From NCBI GenBank assembly GCA_029881255.1, contig JAOUMY010000009.1, forward strand, positions 1-64,000: 64,000 bases of DNA, in the 5' to 3' direction. Under the pieces are notes generated by a model. That model was not told the origin of the DNA. It saw nothing but the letters and a program-made list of their open reading frames with translations, and did no database searches. The stretch is from Gammaproteobacteria bacterium (lineage in GTDB: Bacteria > Pseudomonadota > Gammaproteobacteria > S012-40). Both the position numbers and the translations under genes were made by a program. Below are positions 17,714 through 26,384 of this stretch, in pieces; positions within the stretch are counted from its first letter, which is position 1; each line of letters opens with the position of its first letter.

Positions 17714-18547
17714 ATGGCAATATTAAATATTTGGAAGAAACCAAGACCCCGTAGCCTGAGAAAATGGCATCAACCGCCTTGCATGAAACGAACCGAGTAT
17801 TTCGCCTATAGAGGATCTGAGTTAATCGATACCAATCTCGCCTATTTGCGTCGAACAGCGCGCAAATTTTTAGGTCCGAAATCGATTCATAAAACGCGTT
17901 TCGTTCCAGTTGAAAGTAGGTCATGGATGACAGAACTTTCAATAGCGGATCAATTCATTAACGACGTACAATTGGCCAAGTGGGGCGATCAAAACAGAGG
18001 AATACCACCGTTTAACTGGAAAGATGTACCTATATTGAAGGACCCCTTTTCCCTAGCAGTCTACCCACTACTTCTTTGGGAACTAAAACCAGCAACGGTT
18101 ATAGAACTGGGTGCGTATCTAGGCGGAAGCGCTCTATGGATGGCAGACATGATGGACACAATGAACATCAAAAGTCATGTTTACTCCTACGAGATAAAGC
18201 GTGATCTAATTAAAGTAGAACACCCGAACATAACATTCATACAGATGGATTTGAGTAAACCAGAAAATTTCGATCATGAAATGTTGAAAAGTCTGCCACA
18301 TCCATGGCTAGTGATTGAAGATGCACACGTGAATATTTATAACACGCTTAGTGTATTCGATAAGTATGTGAACGCCGGTGATTATGTCATAGTCGAAGAC
18401 ACGCTGTTTCCCGACACATCAAAAGTTGAACAATTTTATGCATTTCTATCGGAATTTGGAAGCGGTTACGAAGTTGACTCACACTATACGGATATGTATG
18501 GATATAATGCCACGTGGAATTTGAATGGGTATCTCCGAAAAAAATAG
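17714..18547 (+). CDS. CmcI-like SAM-dependent methyltransferase
   Basis: The protein has 277 residues. The core has a Rossmann motif I (VIELGAYLGGSALWMADMM, about 130-148), acidic residues at the end of strand 2 (YSYEIK) and VIVEDT near 225. The C-terminal sequence YMTD-like DMYGYNATWN plus the PFNWKDVPILKDPF segment are like the CmcI/cephalosporin-hydroxylase family of O-methyltransferases. A good ribosome site (GGAG, 7 bases before ATG 17714) fixes the start. It is the last gene of the NRPS operon, 108 bases after the barrel gene. In this setting it may methylate the peptide or the phosphoramidate oxygen. The acceptor is unknown. Confidence 0.82.
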   Translation: MAILNIWKKPRPRSLRKWHQPPCMKRTEYFAYRGSELIDTNLAYLRRTARKFLGPKSIHKTRFVPVESRSWMTELSIADQFINDVQLAKWGDQNRGIPPFNWKDVPILKDPFSLAVYPLLLWELKPATVIELGAYLGGSALWMADMMDTMNIKSHVYSYEIKRDLIKVEHPNITFIQMDLSKPENFDHEMLKSLPHPWLVIEDAHVNIYNTLSVFDKYVNAGDYVIVEDTLFPDTSKVEQFYAFLSEFGSGYEVDSHYTDMYGYNATWNLNGYLRKK

Positions 18548-18669
18548 AAACCTTCAATTAAAATTGATTTCGCAAATCAGCGCATTGATATATCTGTCAG
18601 ATTTATCGTGAACAGGCGATCATTTTAAATCGTAATTTTCGCAATTATACTACTTTATTAAAATTCGAT

Positions 18670-19686
18670 TTAGCTCATGTTTACTAAAGCTTGTTCAACC
18701 GTAATAATATCTTCGTCTGTCAGCCCGAGGTGAGTAACGAGACGCACACGCTGATGACCGAAGTCGACTGTATTCACATTTGCGTCTTTCAATTTCGAGA
18801 TAAAGACAGAGTTAGCAATAGTTTCTTTAAGTACTAACACAACTATATTGGTCTCCACCGGAAGAACTTCTTTAACGTATTTGTTTTTTTTAGCCGCTAG
18901 CCCAATACGTTCGGCATTCTTATGGTCTCTCTCCAGCTTTACGATGTGATGGTCAAGTGCATAACTTGCTGCTGCAGCGAGAAACCCGGCTTGTCTCATA
19001 CCACCGCCTAATACTTTCCGTATACGTTTGGCCCTGAGAATATCTTCCCTGGTACCCATTAGAACAGAACCGACGGGTGCCCCTAAGCCTTTTGAAAAAC
19101 ACAGCGAGACACTATCAAATAATTTTCCGTATTGCCTGGGGTTCTCCTTGTTGGCTATGATCGCGTTGAATAGTCGTGCGCCATCCAAGTGAAGTTTTAA
19201 TTTCCTGCTTTTACATACTTCATGAATTGCCTCTATTTCCCGTATATCATAACAGCAACCCCCACCCCGGTTGGAGGTATTCTCCAGGCTCACCAATCTA
19301 GTAACCGGAAAATGAATATTATTCTGATTTATTTCACGAATAACTTGTTCTGCGGTAATCAAGCCAGTCCATCCACTAATTAATCGAACCGATGCGCTAG
19401 AATTAAAAGCTATTCCCCCACCTTCATATCGATATATATGCGACTCAGAACTACAGATTACCTCGTCACCAGGAGAAACGTGAAGTTTGATCGCTATTTG
19501 ATTTGTCATTGTACCGGATGGACAAAATATTGCTTTTTCCATTCCGAAACAATCGGCAGCCTTCTTCTCCAGCTCGATAACAGTTGGGTCTTCATCGAAC
19601 ACATCATCGCCAACCTTCGCCGAAAACATCGCTTCCAGCATACCTTGCGTTGGTTTCGTGACGGTATCACTTCTTAGGTCAATCAT
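18670..19686 (-). CDS. ltaE: Low-specificity L-threonine aldolase family, PLP enzyme
   Basis: The N-terminus MIDLRSDTVTKPTQGM is the classic start of threonine aldolases, so ATG 19686 is chosen over an in-frame TTG at 19701. CPSGTMTNQ, HLDGARLFNA and the PLP lysine in CFSKGLGAPVGS are all present. Length (338 residues) is normal. The family cleaves threonine and other beta-hydroxy amino acids to glycine and an aldehyde, or runs in reverse to make them. It is the last gene of the minus-strand phosphoramidate operon, about 40 bases after the nucleotidyltransferase. It could therefore supply a beta-hydroxy amino acid for the NRPS or trim one from an intermediate. A housekeeping role cannot be excluded. 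Confidence 0.9.
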   Translation of the reverse strand: MIDLRSDTVTKPTQGMLEAMFSAKVGDDVFDEDPTVIELEKKAADCFGMEKAIFCPSGTMTNQIAIKLHVSPGDEVICSSESHIYRYEGGGIAFNSSASVRLISGWTGLITAEQVIREINQNNIHFPVTRLVSLENTSNRGGGCCYDIREIEAIHEVCKSRKLKLHLDGARLFNAIIANKENPRQYGKLFDSVSLCFSKGLGAPVGSVLMGTREDILRAKRIRKVLGGGMRQAGFLAAAASYALDHHIVKLERDHKNAERIGLAAKKNKYVKEVLPVETNIVVLVLKETIANSVFISKLKDANVNTVDFGHQRVRLVTHLGLTDEDIITVEQALVNMS

Positions 19687-19727
19687 AGGTTCAATAGTCA
19701 ACTAATCATTGCCAAATGTCGATTAAA

Positions 19728-20450
19728 CTAAAACAATTTTTCTAAAGCAGAATACATCCTTAAATCCGATTCGCTATCCACCTCATACCAAGGCTGGGAA
19801 ATCGGAACACCAACTATTTCATGCCTATCGATGATTAACCTTTGCAACAAAGATGTAACATCCATTTTATCTACCTCTGGTTGCGAATAACGACTAAGGT
19901 ATGACCGTATTTTTCGCCATCCTTCTTTGGTGAATTTCATTAAACCTATGTATTGACCCTCTATCTCTTCAATCGACGAAGAACGATTTCCAATTTCTAC
20001 AATTTTGTAGTCTGACAGACGAAAGGTTTCTGCATCATCTAGTGGATTCTTGAAACGCATCTCCCACAATTTACGCCAATTCGGATCGTACGCTACAGCG
20101 ATATCTCCATTTGAATGCGCTAATTTCTCAACGGTATCTTTAGAATAAACGATATCCGAATAACTAACTAAACACGTATCAGAATCCAGCCAATCATCTG
20201 CCGCTAACAACGACACTACCATATTAGTTTCTTGCCAACGGTCATTTCGAAAATAGCGCAAATCTAAATCAAAATTCTCTGCTCGATACCCAACTACGAT
20301 GGATATTTGTTTGATATTTTCGCCTTCTAAAGCCGAGAGTTGCCAATCAATAAGTCGCTTGCCATGCAATTCCGTGAAACATTTAGGTTGCCGCTCAGTC
20401 AAATTCCCCATGCGACTGCCTCTACCCGCCGCTAATATTATTGCTTTCAT
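19728..20450 (-). CDS. Nucleotidyltransferase; likely CTP:phosphoglutamine cytidylyltransferase (Cj1416-like)
   Basis: The protein has 240 residues. The N-terminal nucleotide-binding signature LAAGRGSRMG followed by PKCFTELHGK is typical of sugar-phosphate and phosphocholine NTP transferases. The metal-binding acidic pair lies in SYSDIVYS (about 97-104). The family joins a nucleotide monophosphate to a phosphorylated acceptor. Its place between an amidotransferase and a threonine aldolase, in an operon with a glutamine-kinase-like protein and a small kinase, matches Cj1416 of Campylobacter jejuni, which turns N-phospho-glutamine plus CTP into CDP-glutamine and pyrophosphate. The gap to the upstream gene is 24 bases. 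Specificity for CTP is inferred from context only. Confidence 0.85.
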   Translation of the reverse strand: MKAIILAAGRGSRMGNLTERQPKCFTELHGKRLIDWQLSALEGENIKQISIVVGYRAENFDLDLRYFRNDRWQETNMVVSLLAADDWLDSDTCLVSYSDIVYSKDTVEKLAHSNGDIAVAYDPNWRKLWEMRFKNPLDDAETFRLSDYKIVEIGNRSSSIEEIEGQYIGLMKFTKEGWRKIRSYLSRYSQPEVDKMDVTSLLQRLIIDRHEIVGVPISQPWYEVDSESDLRMYSALEKLF

Positions 20451-20474
20451 TGATTAATACCTTGATACCGATTT

Positions 20475-21098
20475 CTATAGTCCATAATATTTCGAAATTA
20501 TTCTTTGATCAATTGGGTTAAATGGCTGGTTTCTTTCACCATGCCACATGTGACCGTATACCGGATATTTCTCATGTTCAATAGCCATCACGATTCCGTC
20601 CTCAGATTTCGCAACAATATTCAAATCAGGAACAGAATTTCTCGCTCCGTATTCGTGATAAACCGTCACAGAATCGAGTTGAAGAAGCTCTTCTGAAACA
20701 AGCCCCTGATAGACTTGCAATCGGTGGCAAGTACCAATGTGATTCTCAATTTTACCTAAGCTAACACCAAAATAATCTTGGATTATTTGCATACCGCGAC
20801 AAATACCCACAATCGGCTTCTCGTGTTGCAAAGCCCATCCGAGCAATGTTTCCTCAACAGCATCCCTTTCTTGGGCATTCCCCCCGTATTTCTGCAGCGT
20901 ATTACCGCCGGTAAATAGAACTCCAGAAAATTCTTCATAATCAAGTAGACATTTAACAAAACGAATATTATTGCTGACGAAAACCGGAAACAGATCAATT
21001 TGAAGCAGGTAGTCAGTCCACCGCTGGTCAATAGCATCCCTTCGCTCACCATAATCAACTACGTCATCGATTCTTTGTGTTACCAGGATTCTTCTCAT
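20475..21098 (-). CDS. Class I glutamine amidotransferase-like hydrolase; likely gamma-glutamyl-CDP-amidate hydrolase (Cj1417-like)
   Basis: The fold is PuuD/peptidase C26-like. The nucleophile elbow is GICRGMQIIQ (Cys) and the His/Glu part of the triad is in GHMWHGER near the C-terminus. The start is placed at ATG 21098 (MRRILVTQR), because it overlaps the stop codon of the upstream glutamine-kinase-like gene in an ATGA arrangement, implying translational coupling. Related enzymes hydrolyse gamma-glutamyl bonds. In the Campylobacter capsule pathway the equivalent, Cj1417, splits CDP-glutamine into glutamate and cytidine diphosphoramidate, so that reaction is proposed. No synthetase partner that would use released ammonia is fused or adjacent. 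Confidence 0.87.
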   Translation of the reverse strand: MRRILVTQRIDDVVDYGERRDAIDQRWTDYLLQIDLFPVFVSNNIRFVKCLLDYEEFSGVLFTGGNTLQKYGGNAQERDAVEETLLGWALQHEKPIVGICRGMQIIQDYFGVSLGKIENHIGTCHRLQVYQGLVSEELLQLDSVTVYHEYGARNSVPDLNIVAKSEDGIVMAIEHEKYPVYGHMWHGERNQPFNPIDQRIISKYYGL

Positions 21099-23419
21099 TG
21101 CAAAATATGTACTTGACGCTGAGAACAATTAATTTCTAGTACTTTTGCCTTTTCCCAGTGCCGATACAACACCTCTCCAGCTCCAATAACTGCGGGAATT
21201 CCGAGTTCACAAGCACGAATAGCCATGTGTGAATTTGCACCCCCGTATTTGGTTATAAAGCCATTTATGCTATGTGAAAAAATCCAGTCAAAACCTGGGT
21301 CTGCATTTGGCAATAGCAAAATACTACCGTTCAAAAGACTGCCGTCAGCAGCTGAGTCGACAACTCTTCCCGAATTAGATTTCAAGGTGACGAAATTTGG
21401 CTCATCTTTTGGCAGTTCAAATCTCGTAACATCCTGATCTGTACATATCAAAGGCGGCAGGCTTAAATATTTCGTAAAACGATAGTCATTCTTACCCTCT
21501 AGGATGGCACGCAGAATCGAGTCCTTTTCATTCTTAGTCGATGAATACAACCGCTTTATGACATCAATCTCTAGATAGGATAGATCGTCGGCGGTAATTC
21601 CGTAATCACATCCAACTTCTTTCACTAGACGAATGACCTCGCTGAGGCTTTTAGTAAAAACGAATTTTGCGTATTCCCTCGCCTCAATGGCGGCCTTGAT
21701 AAAGGCAAGAAAACTAACAACGTCACGTTCCAGCCCATGTTCTGTGAGCAAACGCTCCAGTTTTATTAACGCTTCCAAACTAAGAGAAAAGGTTTCTCTC
21801 TTTTCTGTAGTTAAAGTGCTGTCTTTTTCAGACCAATCAAAATAACGCTCCGGCTCTTCATCATATCGAGGTGAAAGAATATCGTATGTTCCCGGTCTAA
21901 GGTGTCCATATTTCTCAAGAAATTCTTCTTTTTCCAGCGCCATAAAGTCTTTCGTAAGCGAAGAGCTAATGCTATCCAAAGAATTCATAAAGCATTGATA
22001 ATCTGACTCACTTAAGACATTGGCTGTGACCAGAGATCTTAACATTTGAACAGCGATGAATGCAGCTCTTGCCAACCCTGCAAACGGCAATGTACCGTAA
22101 CGTTTACAATCTTCAATAAGCCAATATATTTTGTCTAGTTTGCTTATGTTACTCGAGCATATTTTATCTATTTTGTCTTGTAAGACAGACAATTTCTCAC
22201 GATCTTTTTCCCAAAGACCATTCTGGCCCCGAATGATGTTATTGGTTAACGACCTAAGGCTATTATTGATCGTTTCAATATCAGTCTCAGTAAAACCGGA
22301 GCCAAGTAAAAAATTCAGCTTCTCGGGTAAGTCGAGTGTATAGCACGAATATATAATCTCAAACTCAACTTTGTCATGGTAGCTGGGATTGCTTTCGAGT
22401 TGGTATATATAGTGGTTAACCAGCTTTGTTGCAAGTTCATCAGGAATATCCCCAGGTATAAAGGAGTTGAAGCTCACGCGCACATCAATATATGGAATAC
22501 CTGCAAAGCACACCAAAAGAGGAAAGCTTCTTAGGTTTCTGTATCCGTAATTATCTCTTTGATAGGCCCAAATACTATCTGTGATGAGTTCCTTATACAA
22601 ACTCACGGCTAAAGGACGTGGTCTACTTCCTAGTATCTCTGCAGGATTCCAGTCCGGCATAACGCCAAACACCGTTTTTTCTCCTAGTAAATACGGATGA
22701 GATCCACTAAGCTCGACTATTCTTTGTTGAATACCTAGTATTTCTTGCGACTGTGAATTTATGCTTAGCGGGTCTTCTTCAGGCAGAACAAGTGGCCTAA
22801 CTTGTAGTAAGACAAGCTGCCCCTCCTTATCAATCGCAAACTCGACATCAATTGAATCATGACTAAGCAGCGCTTCCAGTTCTTTTACAAGCACTATCAC
22901 ATTCTCTAGCTTGTCATTGTAGTCACCAACATTATTTAATTTCGCCAAATAAAACGTCCGTAAATTATTTGTTGAACCACTAGTGACTGTATCGGTTTGA
23001 CCTGAACAATCATCGTAGTTGACAACATAATAATGAGCCCCACTATTAGGGTCTCTTGAAAATGCAACCCCACTCAGATAGACGTTTTTTAGCATCGGTT
23101 GGATAAATATTTCGTCTTCCGAACTCGATAGCCGATTACAGACCAAGTCTATTGAACGATTTATTTCAGTCAATCCGCTTACGTCAGCAATCGTAAGATA
23201 ATGTCCCGCGAGGGATACATTTGCTGTATCCTCACTTGTGGCACTACTCCGGACGATGACTTCGCCGCTGATCCAGTCGGGCAACTCGCCAATATTGGAA
23301 ATGTCGTTCTTAGACGAAAACCATTGTGCGCGTGTAAAACAAAACTGCGGTAGTACAATAGCACTTTGTATGTTGTGCTCAAGTTGGCCTAGTGTTCGTG
23401 CTTTTGTCAGAAAGTGCAT
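21095..23419 (-). CDS. PEP-synthase-like kinase without PEP barrel; likely L-glutamine kinase (Cj1418-like)
   Basis: The protein has 774 residues. The N-terminal ATP-grasp half of PEP synthase/PPDK is visible: VRSSATSEDTANVSLAGHY (about 56-74), GVAFSRDP and LLQVRPLV (about 210), which closes the domain. The C-terminus is the swivelling phosphohistidine domain, YGGANSHMAIRACELGIPAV, with the catalytic His near 731. The PEP/pyruvate barrel that PEP synthase carries after this domain is absent, and the middle ~450 residues are unlike it. This architecture and length are those of Cj1418 of Campylobacter jejuni, which uses ATP and water to phosphorylate the amide nitrogen of L-glutamine, giving AMP and phosphate. 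With the other Cj1415-1417-like genes around it, glutamine kinase is the best reading. It is coupled by ATGA to the amidotransferase gene downstream. Confidence 0.88.
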   Translation of the reverse strand: MHFLTKARTLGQLEHNIQSAIVLPQFCFTRAQWFSSKNDISNIGELPDWISGEVIVRSSATSEDTANVSLAGHYLTIADVSGLTEINRSIDLVCNRLSSSEDEIFIQPMLKNVYLSGVAFSRDPNSGAHYYVVNYDDCSGQTDTVTSGSTNNLRTFYLAKLNNVGDYNDKLENVIVLVKELEALLSHDSIDVEFAIDKEGQLVLLQVRPLVLPEEDPLSINSQSQEILGIQQRIVELSGSHPYLLGEKTVFGVMPDWNPAEILGSRPRPLAVSLYKELITDSIWAYQRDNYGYRNLRSFPLLVCFAGIPYIDVRVSFNSFIPGDIPDELATKLVNHYIYQLESNPSYHDKVEFEIIYSCYTLDLPEKLNFLLGSGFTETDIETINNSLRSLTNNIIRGQNGLWEKDREKLSVLQDKIDKICSSNISKLDKIYWLIEDCKRYGTLPFAGLARAAFIAVQMLRSLVTANVLSESDYQCFMNSLDSISSSLTKDFMALEKEEFLEKYGHLRPGTYDILSPRYDEEPERYFDWSEKDSTLTTEKRETFSLSLEALIKLERLLTEHGLERDVVSFLAFIKAAIEAREYAKFVFTKSLSEVIRLVKEVGCDYGITADDLSYLEIDVIKRLYSSTKNEKDSILRAILEGKNDYRFTKYLSLPPLICTDQDVTRFELPKDEPNFVTLKSNSGRVVDSAADGSLLNGSILLLPNADPGFDWIFSHSINGFITKYGGANSHMAIRACELGIPAVIGAGEVLYRHWEKAKVLEINCSQRQVHILQ

Positions 23420-23431
23420 TCTGGGACCTGG

Positions 23432-24208
23432 CTAAACAGTTCTGGCGGACCATGCTCTTGTAAGATAGGTGGTTTCGATCCCATCCATATGGCCGACAAA
23501 TTTTTCGACATACGCCATAAATGCGTTAAATCTATCCTCCCCAGCTTGTACTCGAATATCATTAACTGACCACCACGCACCGAGATATTGCTCTGGTGTT
23601 TGTGTGACAGTGTGACGACCTTCTATGTATACCACATCATCGAAAAATGGTGATTCATTCAGTTTTTGAGTCAAGGTAGTCGTTAACCCAGAACGTCCGG
23701 AAGATACTCGTTTGAGCTCAGGCACCATTTCGTGTAGCGTATTTTCAATTTCGACCAGAACCGGATTTTCCTCAATTAGTCTTGGATTCCAAAGAGCGGC
23801 AAACCGCCCTCCCTTCCTTAGTACTCTGGAGAATTCCTTAACTCCCGCATCAAAATCCACCCAGTGAAATGACGATGCCATCGTTAAGAAATCAACAGAA
23901 TCAGATTCAAGACCAGTATCTTCGCCTTTGCCTTTATACCAACGAACGGGTAGGCCGGCGCAGTCTGCGATCCCTTTCGATCTCATTTCCTCGTTAGGTT
24001 CTACAGCAATTGCTGATTTCACCGATCTACTGCAAACCATCCTTGTCCATATCCCGGTTCCCGCACCCACGTCTGCAAAGTCTACTCCCGGTGCAGGCTT
24101 TTCTAGCAGACTAAATAGAGCAGCTAAAACACTTTCCGAGTATCCGGGCCGATATGCCGAATAGTTATCAGCTAGATTTGTATAATCTCCAAGTTTTTCA
24201 ATATTCAT
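23432..24208 (-). CDS. Class I SAM-dependent methyltransferase
   Basis: The protein has 258 residues. Motif I is VDFADVGAGTGIWTRMV (about 40-56), and FLTMASSFHWVDFDAGVKEFSRVLRKGGRFAALWNPR is split across the usual post-motif II/III region of ubiquinone/menaquinone-type methyltransferases. The start overlaps the end of the small kinase gene by 11 bases and the stop is 12 bases before the glutamine-kinase gene, so it belongs to the phosphoramidate operon. C. jejuni has two methyltransferases (Cj1419, Cj1420) at the equivalent place that are thought to make the O-methyl group of its phosphoramidate. The same job is inferred here. Confidence 0.85.
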   Translation of the reverse strand: MNIEKLGDYTNLADNYSAYRPGYSESVLAALFSLLEKPAPGVDFADVGAGTGIWTRMVCSRSVKSAIAVEPNEEMRSKGIADCAGLPVRWYKGKGEDTGLESDSVDFLTMASSFHWVDFDAGVKEFSRVLRKGGRFAALWNPRLIEENPVLVEIENTLHEMVPELKRVSSGRSGLTTTLTQKLNESPFFDDVVYIEGRHTVTQTPEQYLGAWWSVNDIRVQAGEDRFNAFMAYVEKFVGHMDGIETTYLTRAWSARTV

Positions 24209-24737
24209 CCTGGCTTTCCAATCCTGTAATTAACGTTAAAAATATTTCATCTATTCCTTGTGCCCCATCATTTACGATTGTTAAGTCAGGCCTTACCGGA
24301 AACTCTGCAACAACATCAACTCCCATAACATTCTCGATTTTCCCAGCTAGTGCATGGCTATACAGCCGTTTCTGGTCTCTTTTAACCAAAATTTCTATAG
24401 GCACATCTATAAATATCTCGATATAATTTTCTATGTTCGCACGATTCCAATCCTGAACTTCATGGAACATAGAAATAGTAGCGCACACAACATCCTTATT
24501 TTGGTCAGACAGCATCTTACACAATCTGGAATATCGTTTGGCCAAAGCTAGTCTTTCGCTCCGTGTATGTGCGTGAATATCACCAAACACTTCGCGCAGC
24601 TCATCTCCATCTAAAAAGACAACACTTTTTCCATTTTCTTTCAGGTATTGAGCCAGCTTGCTCGCAAGCGTTGTTTTGCCAGCGCCTGACAAACCGGTAA
24701 CCCAAAATACCGTTCCAGAATCGTTTACTTTAATCAT
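24198..24737 (-). CDS. CysC-like P-loop kinase; likely cytidine diphosphoramidate kinase (Cj1415-like)
   Basis: The protein has 179 residues. A P-loop GLSGAGKTTLASKL (about 15-28) and DGDELREVFGD give it an adenylylsulfate-kinase look, and automated annotation would call it CysC. It lacks the APS-kinase segment that normally follows (N-x-D-L-G-F-S-x-x-D-R-x-E-N); instead it has HTRSERLALAKRYSRLCK and VVCATISMF. No ATP sulfurylase (CysD/CysN or Sat) gene lies nearby. In the capsule phosphoramidate pathway Cj1415 has the same misleading annotation and puts a 3'-phosphate on CDP-amidate, giving a PAPS-like donor. The operon context supports that reading. A real APS kinase feeding the sulfotransferase-fold proteins is the alternative. 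Confidence 0.84.
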   Translation of the reverse strand: MIKVNDSGTVFWVTGLSGAGKTTLASKLAQYLKENGKSVVFLDGDELREVFGDIHAHTRSERLALAKRYSRLCKMLSDQNKDVVCATISMFHEVQDWNRANIENYIEIFIDVPIEILVKRDQKRLYSHALAGKIENVMGVDVVAEFPVRPDLTIVNDGAQGIDEIFLTLITGLESQDEY

Positions 24738-24917
24738 TTGCTTGGAGCTTATAAACAGATTAGGCGATACTTACTTTTTTCTCTAAGTATATTTTTTAAC
24801 ATAATAATCCTTGTCATTTATATTGTATCGAGCAGACGAATGGTGTTTGTGCTTCCATTTTCAAGCTAATGCTAATTCGAAATACAGCACTCAAAACCTG
24901 GTTCTCGCAACGAAGTT

Positions 24918-26105
24918 TTAAGCAACGTTTGGCATCTTCTGTCCATGATTAAAGTTCTGTGAGGACTTGGGCTGTAACACATTTATATAAAAATAATTTG
25001 TATTGATCAGTTTATCTTGTTTAAACAGCATTTTTCTAAACTTAAAGCCCAAGTAAATAACTCTCCACAACCTTACGAAGAATACCCCGCCTCGAATGCC
25101 CGCTAAAGATCCGTTGACAAGGTACTCACGCTCAGCTTTCATCGGCAACAACAGTAACATAAAGGCCATATATTTTCCTACAGCTTTTACTTTTGGATCA
25201 TATCCGAAGTTAGCAAACCTATTACGGAAAAAGTACGCCATAACCTTCATATCCATATTGGAATAAAAGCTTAACCAAGAGTTATCTTCAAAGTTCTCAA
25301 TAAAGCCATTTACTTTCCTCTCAGTCGCGCTGTCACCCCACCATTTATACCCATAGATAGTGCTTTCAAGCAGTACAGGGTCAAAGTCAATCGTTATGTA
25401 TTCGCAGATTCGTTCCAGGATCAATTTCTGAAAATTATGGATATCCTCGAGTCTCAGCGCGGCGCAATCCAGATTCTTTCTATTTCTTGTGAGTTCAGAT
25501 ATATCCATCAAAGACGTGATAACCTGCCTGTAAAAATAAGCTATATTGCAATGTTCCGTGATTTTAGTCTTGCTGACAAAAGTCGATTTGATGGCGGCCC
25601 GAGGATCTCTACTTAACGCTATCGCTCTGGCATCACTATGGAGGGGCTTGACCGTCAACAACTCGTATACATCATGAATGTGATGAACAATAATCTTTTT
25701 ATCTGTTGCATCCTTTCCAGTTCGCGCAAAGTCATACGCGTAATGCACAGCATAAAAAAAGTCTTCTTCGCAGACTTCATCAGCATATGATAGCAGGTCC
25801 AGAAGCTTTGTTCTAAAACGCTGTTCTGAAACAGCAACGATTTCATTTTGATTTTCACCCAACTCGTCGAACTTTAGGAAAGAGACATTGTTAATACTAA
25901 ACAGATTGGGAAAGAATTCGACAAATTTATCTACTAATTGCTCCTTATTGAATTCACCATTTTTTCGCCAAAACATTGGGTACTGGAAAATTTGAGAAAT
26001 CATGAGAATTTGAGGATGACTATCCAGAAGACTTTGAAAAAAAATACTTCCATTTCGCCCCGTGGTTACAATGTATACAACAGGCAATCTAGTTATTCTT
26101 GACAT
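24918..26105 (-). CDS. Sulfotransferase-fold protein; candidate phosphoramidate transferase
   Basis: The protein has 395 residues. The donor-binding loop VYIVTTGRNGSIFFQSLLDS is at about 10-29 and the 3'-phosphate motif AIALSRDPRAAIKSTF at about 163-178. These are the two PAPS-type binding elements. It lies on the phosphoramidate operon, 180 bases upstream of the small kinase that would make the 3'-phosphorylated donor. I infer it is the transferase that moves phosphoramidate (or sulfate) to the peptide hydroxyl. The C-terminus is long and basic, with a possible amphipathic or membrane-associated stretch (AFMLLLLPMKAEREYL). It differs clearly in sequence from the sulfotransferase-fold protein of the NRPS operon, so the two may act on different groups or acceptors. 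Confidence 0.85.
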   Translation of the reverse strand: MSRITRLPVVYIVTTGRNGSIFFQSLLDSHPQILMISQIFQYPMFWRKNGEFNKEQLVDKFVEFFPNLFSINNVSFLKFDELGENQNEIVAVSEQRFRTKLLDLLSYADEVCEEDFFYAVHYAYDFARTGKDATDKKIIVHHIHDVYELLTVKPLHSDARAIALSRDPRAAIKSTFVSKTKITEHCNIAYFYRQVITSLMDISELTRNRKNLDCAALRLEDIHNFQKLILERICEYITIDFDPVLLESTIYGYKWWGDSATERKVNGFIENFEDNSWLSFYSNMDMKVMAYFFRNRFANFGYDPKVKAVGKYMAFMLLLLPMKAEREYLVNGSLAGIRGGVFFVRLWRVIYLGFKFRKMLFKQDKLINTNYFYINVLQPKSSQNFNHGQKMPNVA

Positions 26106-26384
26106 CTATAAAATACCCACAATTGCAATTTCCTATCACATACCGAGTGGAGCCGATAAATGCGAATTTTCTAAGAAGTTTACCCCGCCCTATAACGCAT
26201 TACACATGTCTACGACGACAAAGTAAGTATTACGTTAGGTACGCCTCAATCGCTACGGAAACAGTTCAGGTCCATTTATCTTCTATACAATATCCGTTGA
26301 CTCAAGTCACCCAGGGTATCCTGCTCGAGATATTCTTAGATCCAGGATGAAATCTACTTCCCCATATTCCAAACGGACAAACTA
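26106..26384. other. Non-coding gap within the minus-strand operon
   Basis: These 279 bases between the methyltransferase and the sulfotransferase-fold gene hold no convincing gene. They are long for an operon spacer and may carry an internal promoter for the phosphoramidate genes or decayed sequence. Confidence 0.4.

Noticed and set aside
21095-23419. Ordinary PEP synthase
   Set aside because: The C-terminal PEP/pyruvate barrel is absent and the protein ends right after the phosphohistidine domain; length and context fit a glutamine kinase better.
24198-24737. Genuine adenylylsulfate kinase (CysC) making PAPS for sulfation
   Set aside because: The APS-kinase motif after DGD is missing, no ATP sulfurylase gene is near, and the other three genes of the phosphoramidate route are in the same operon. 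It remains a weaker alternative, not excluded.
26099-26350. Plus-strand 83-residue frame in the operon gap
   Set aside because: No ribosome site and no family resemblance; it starts inside the start region of the opposite gene.
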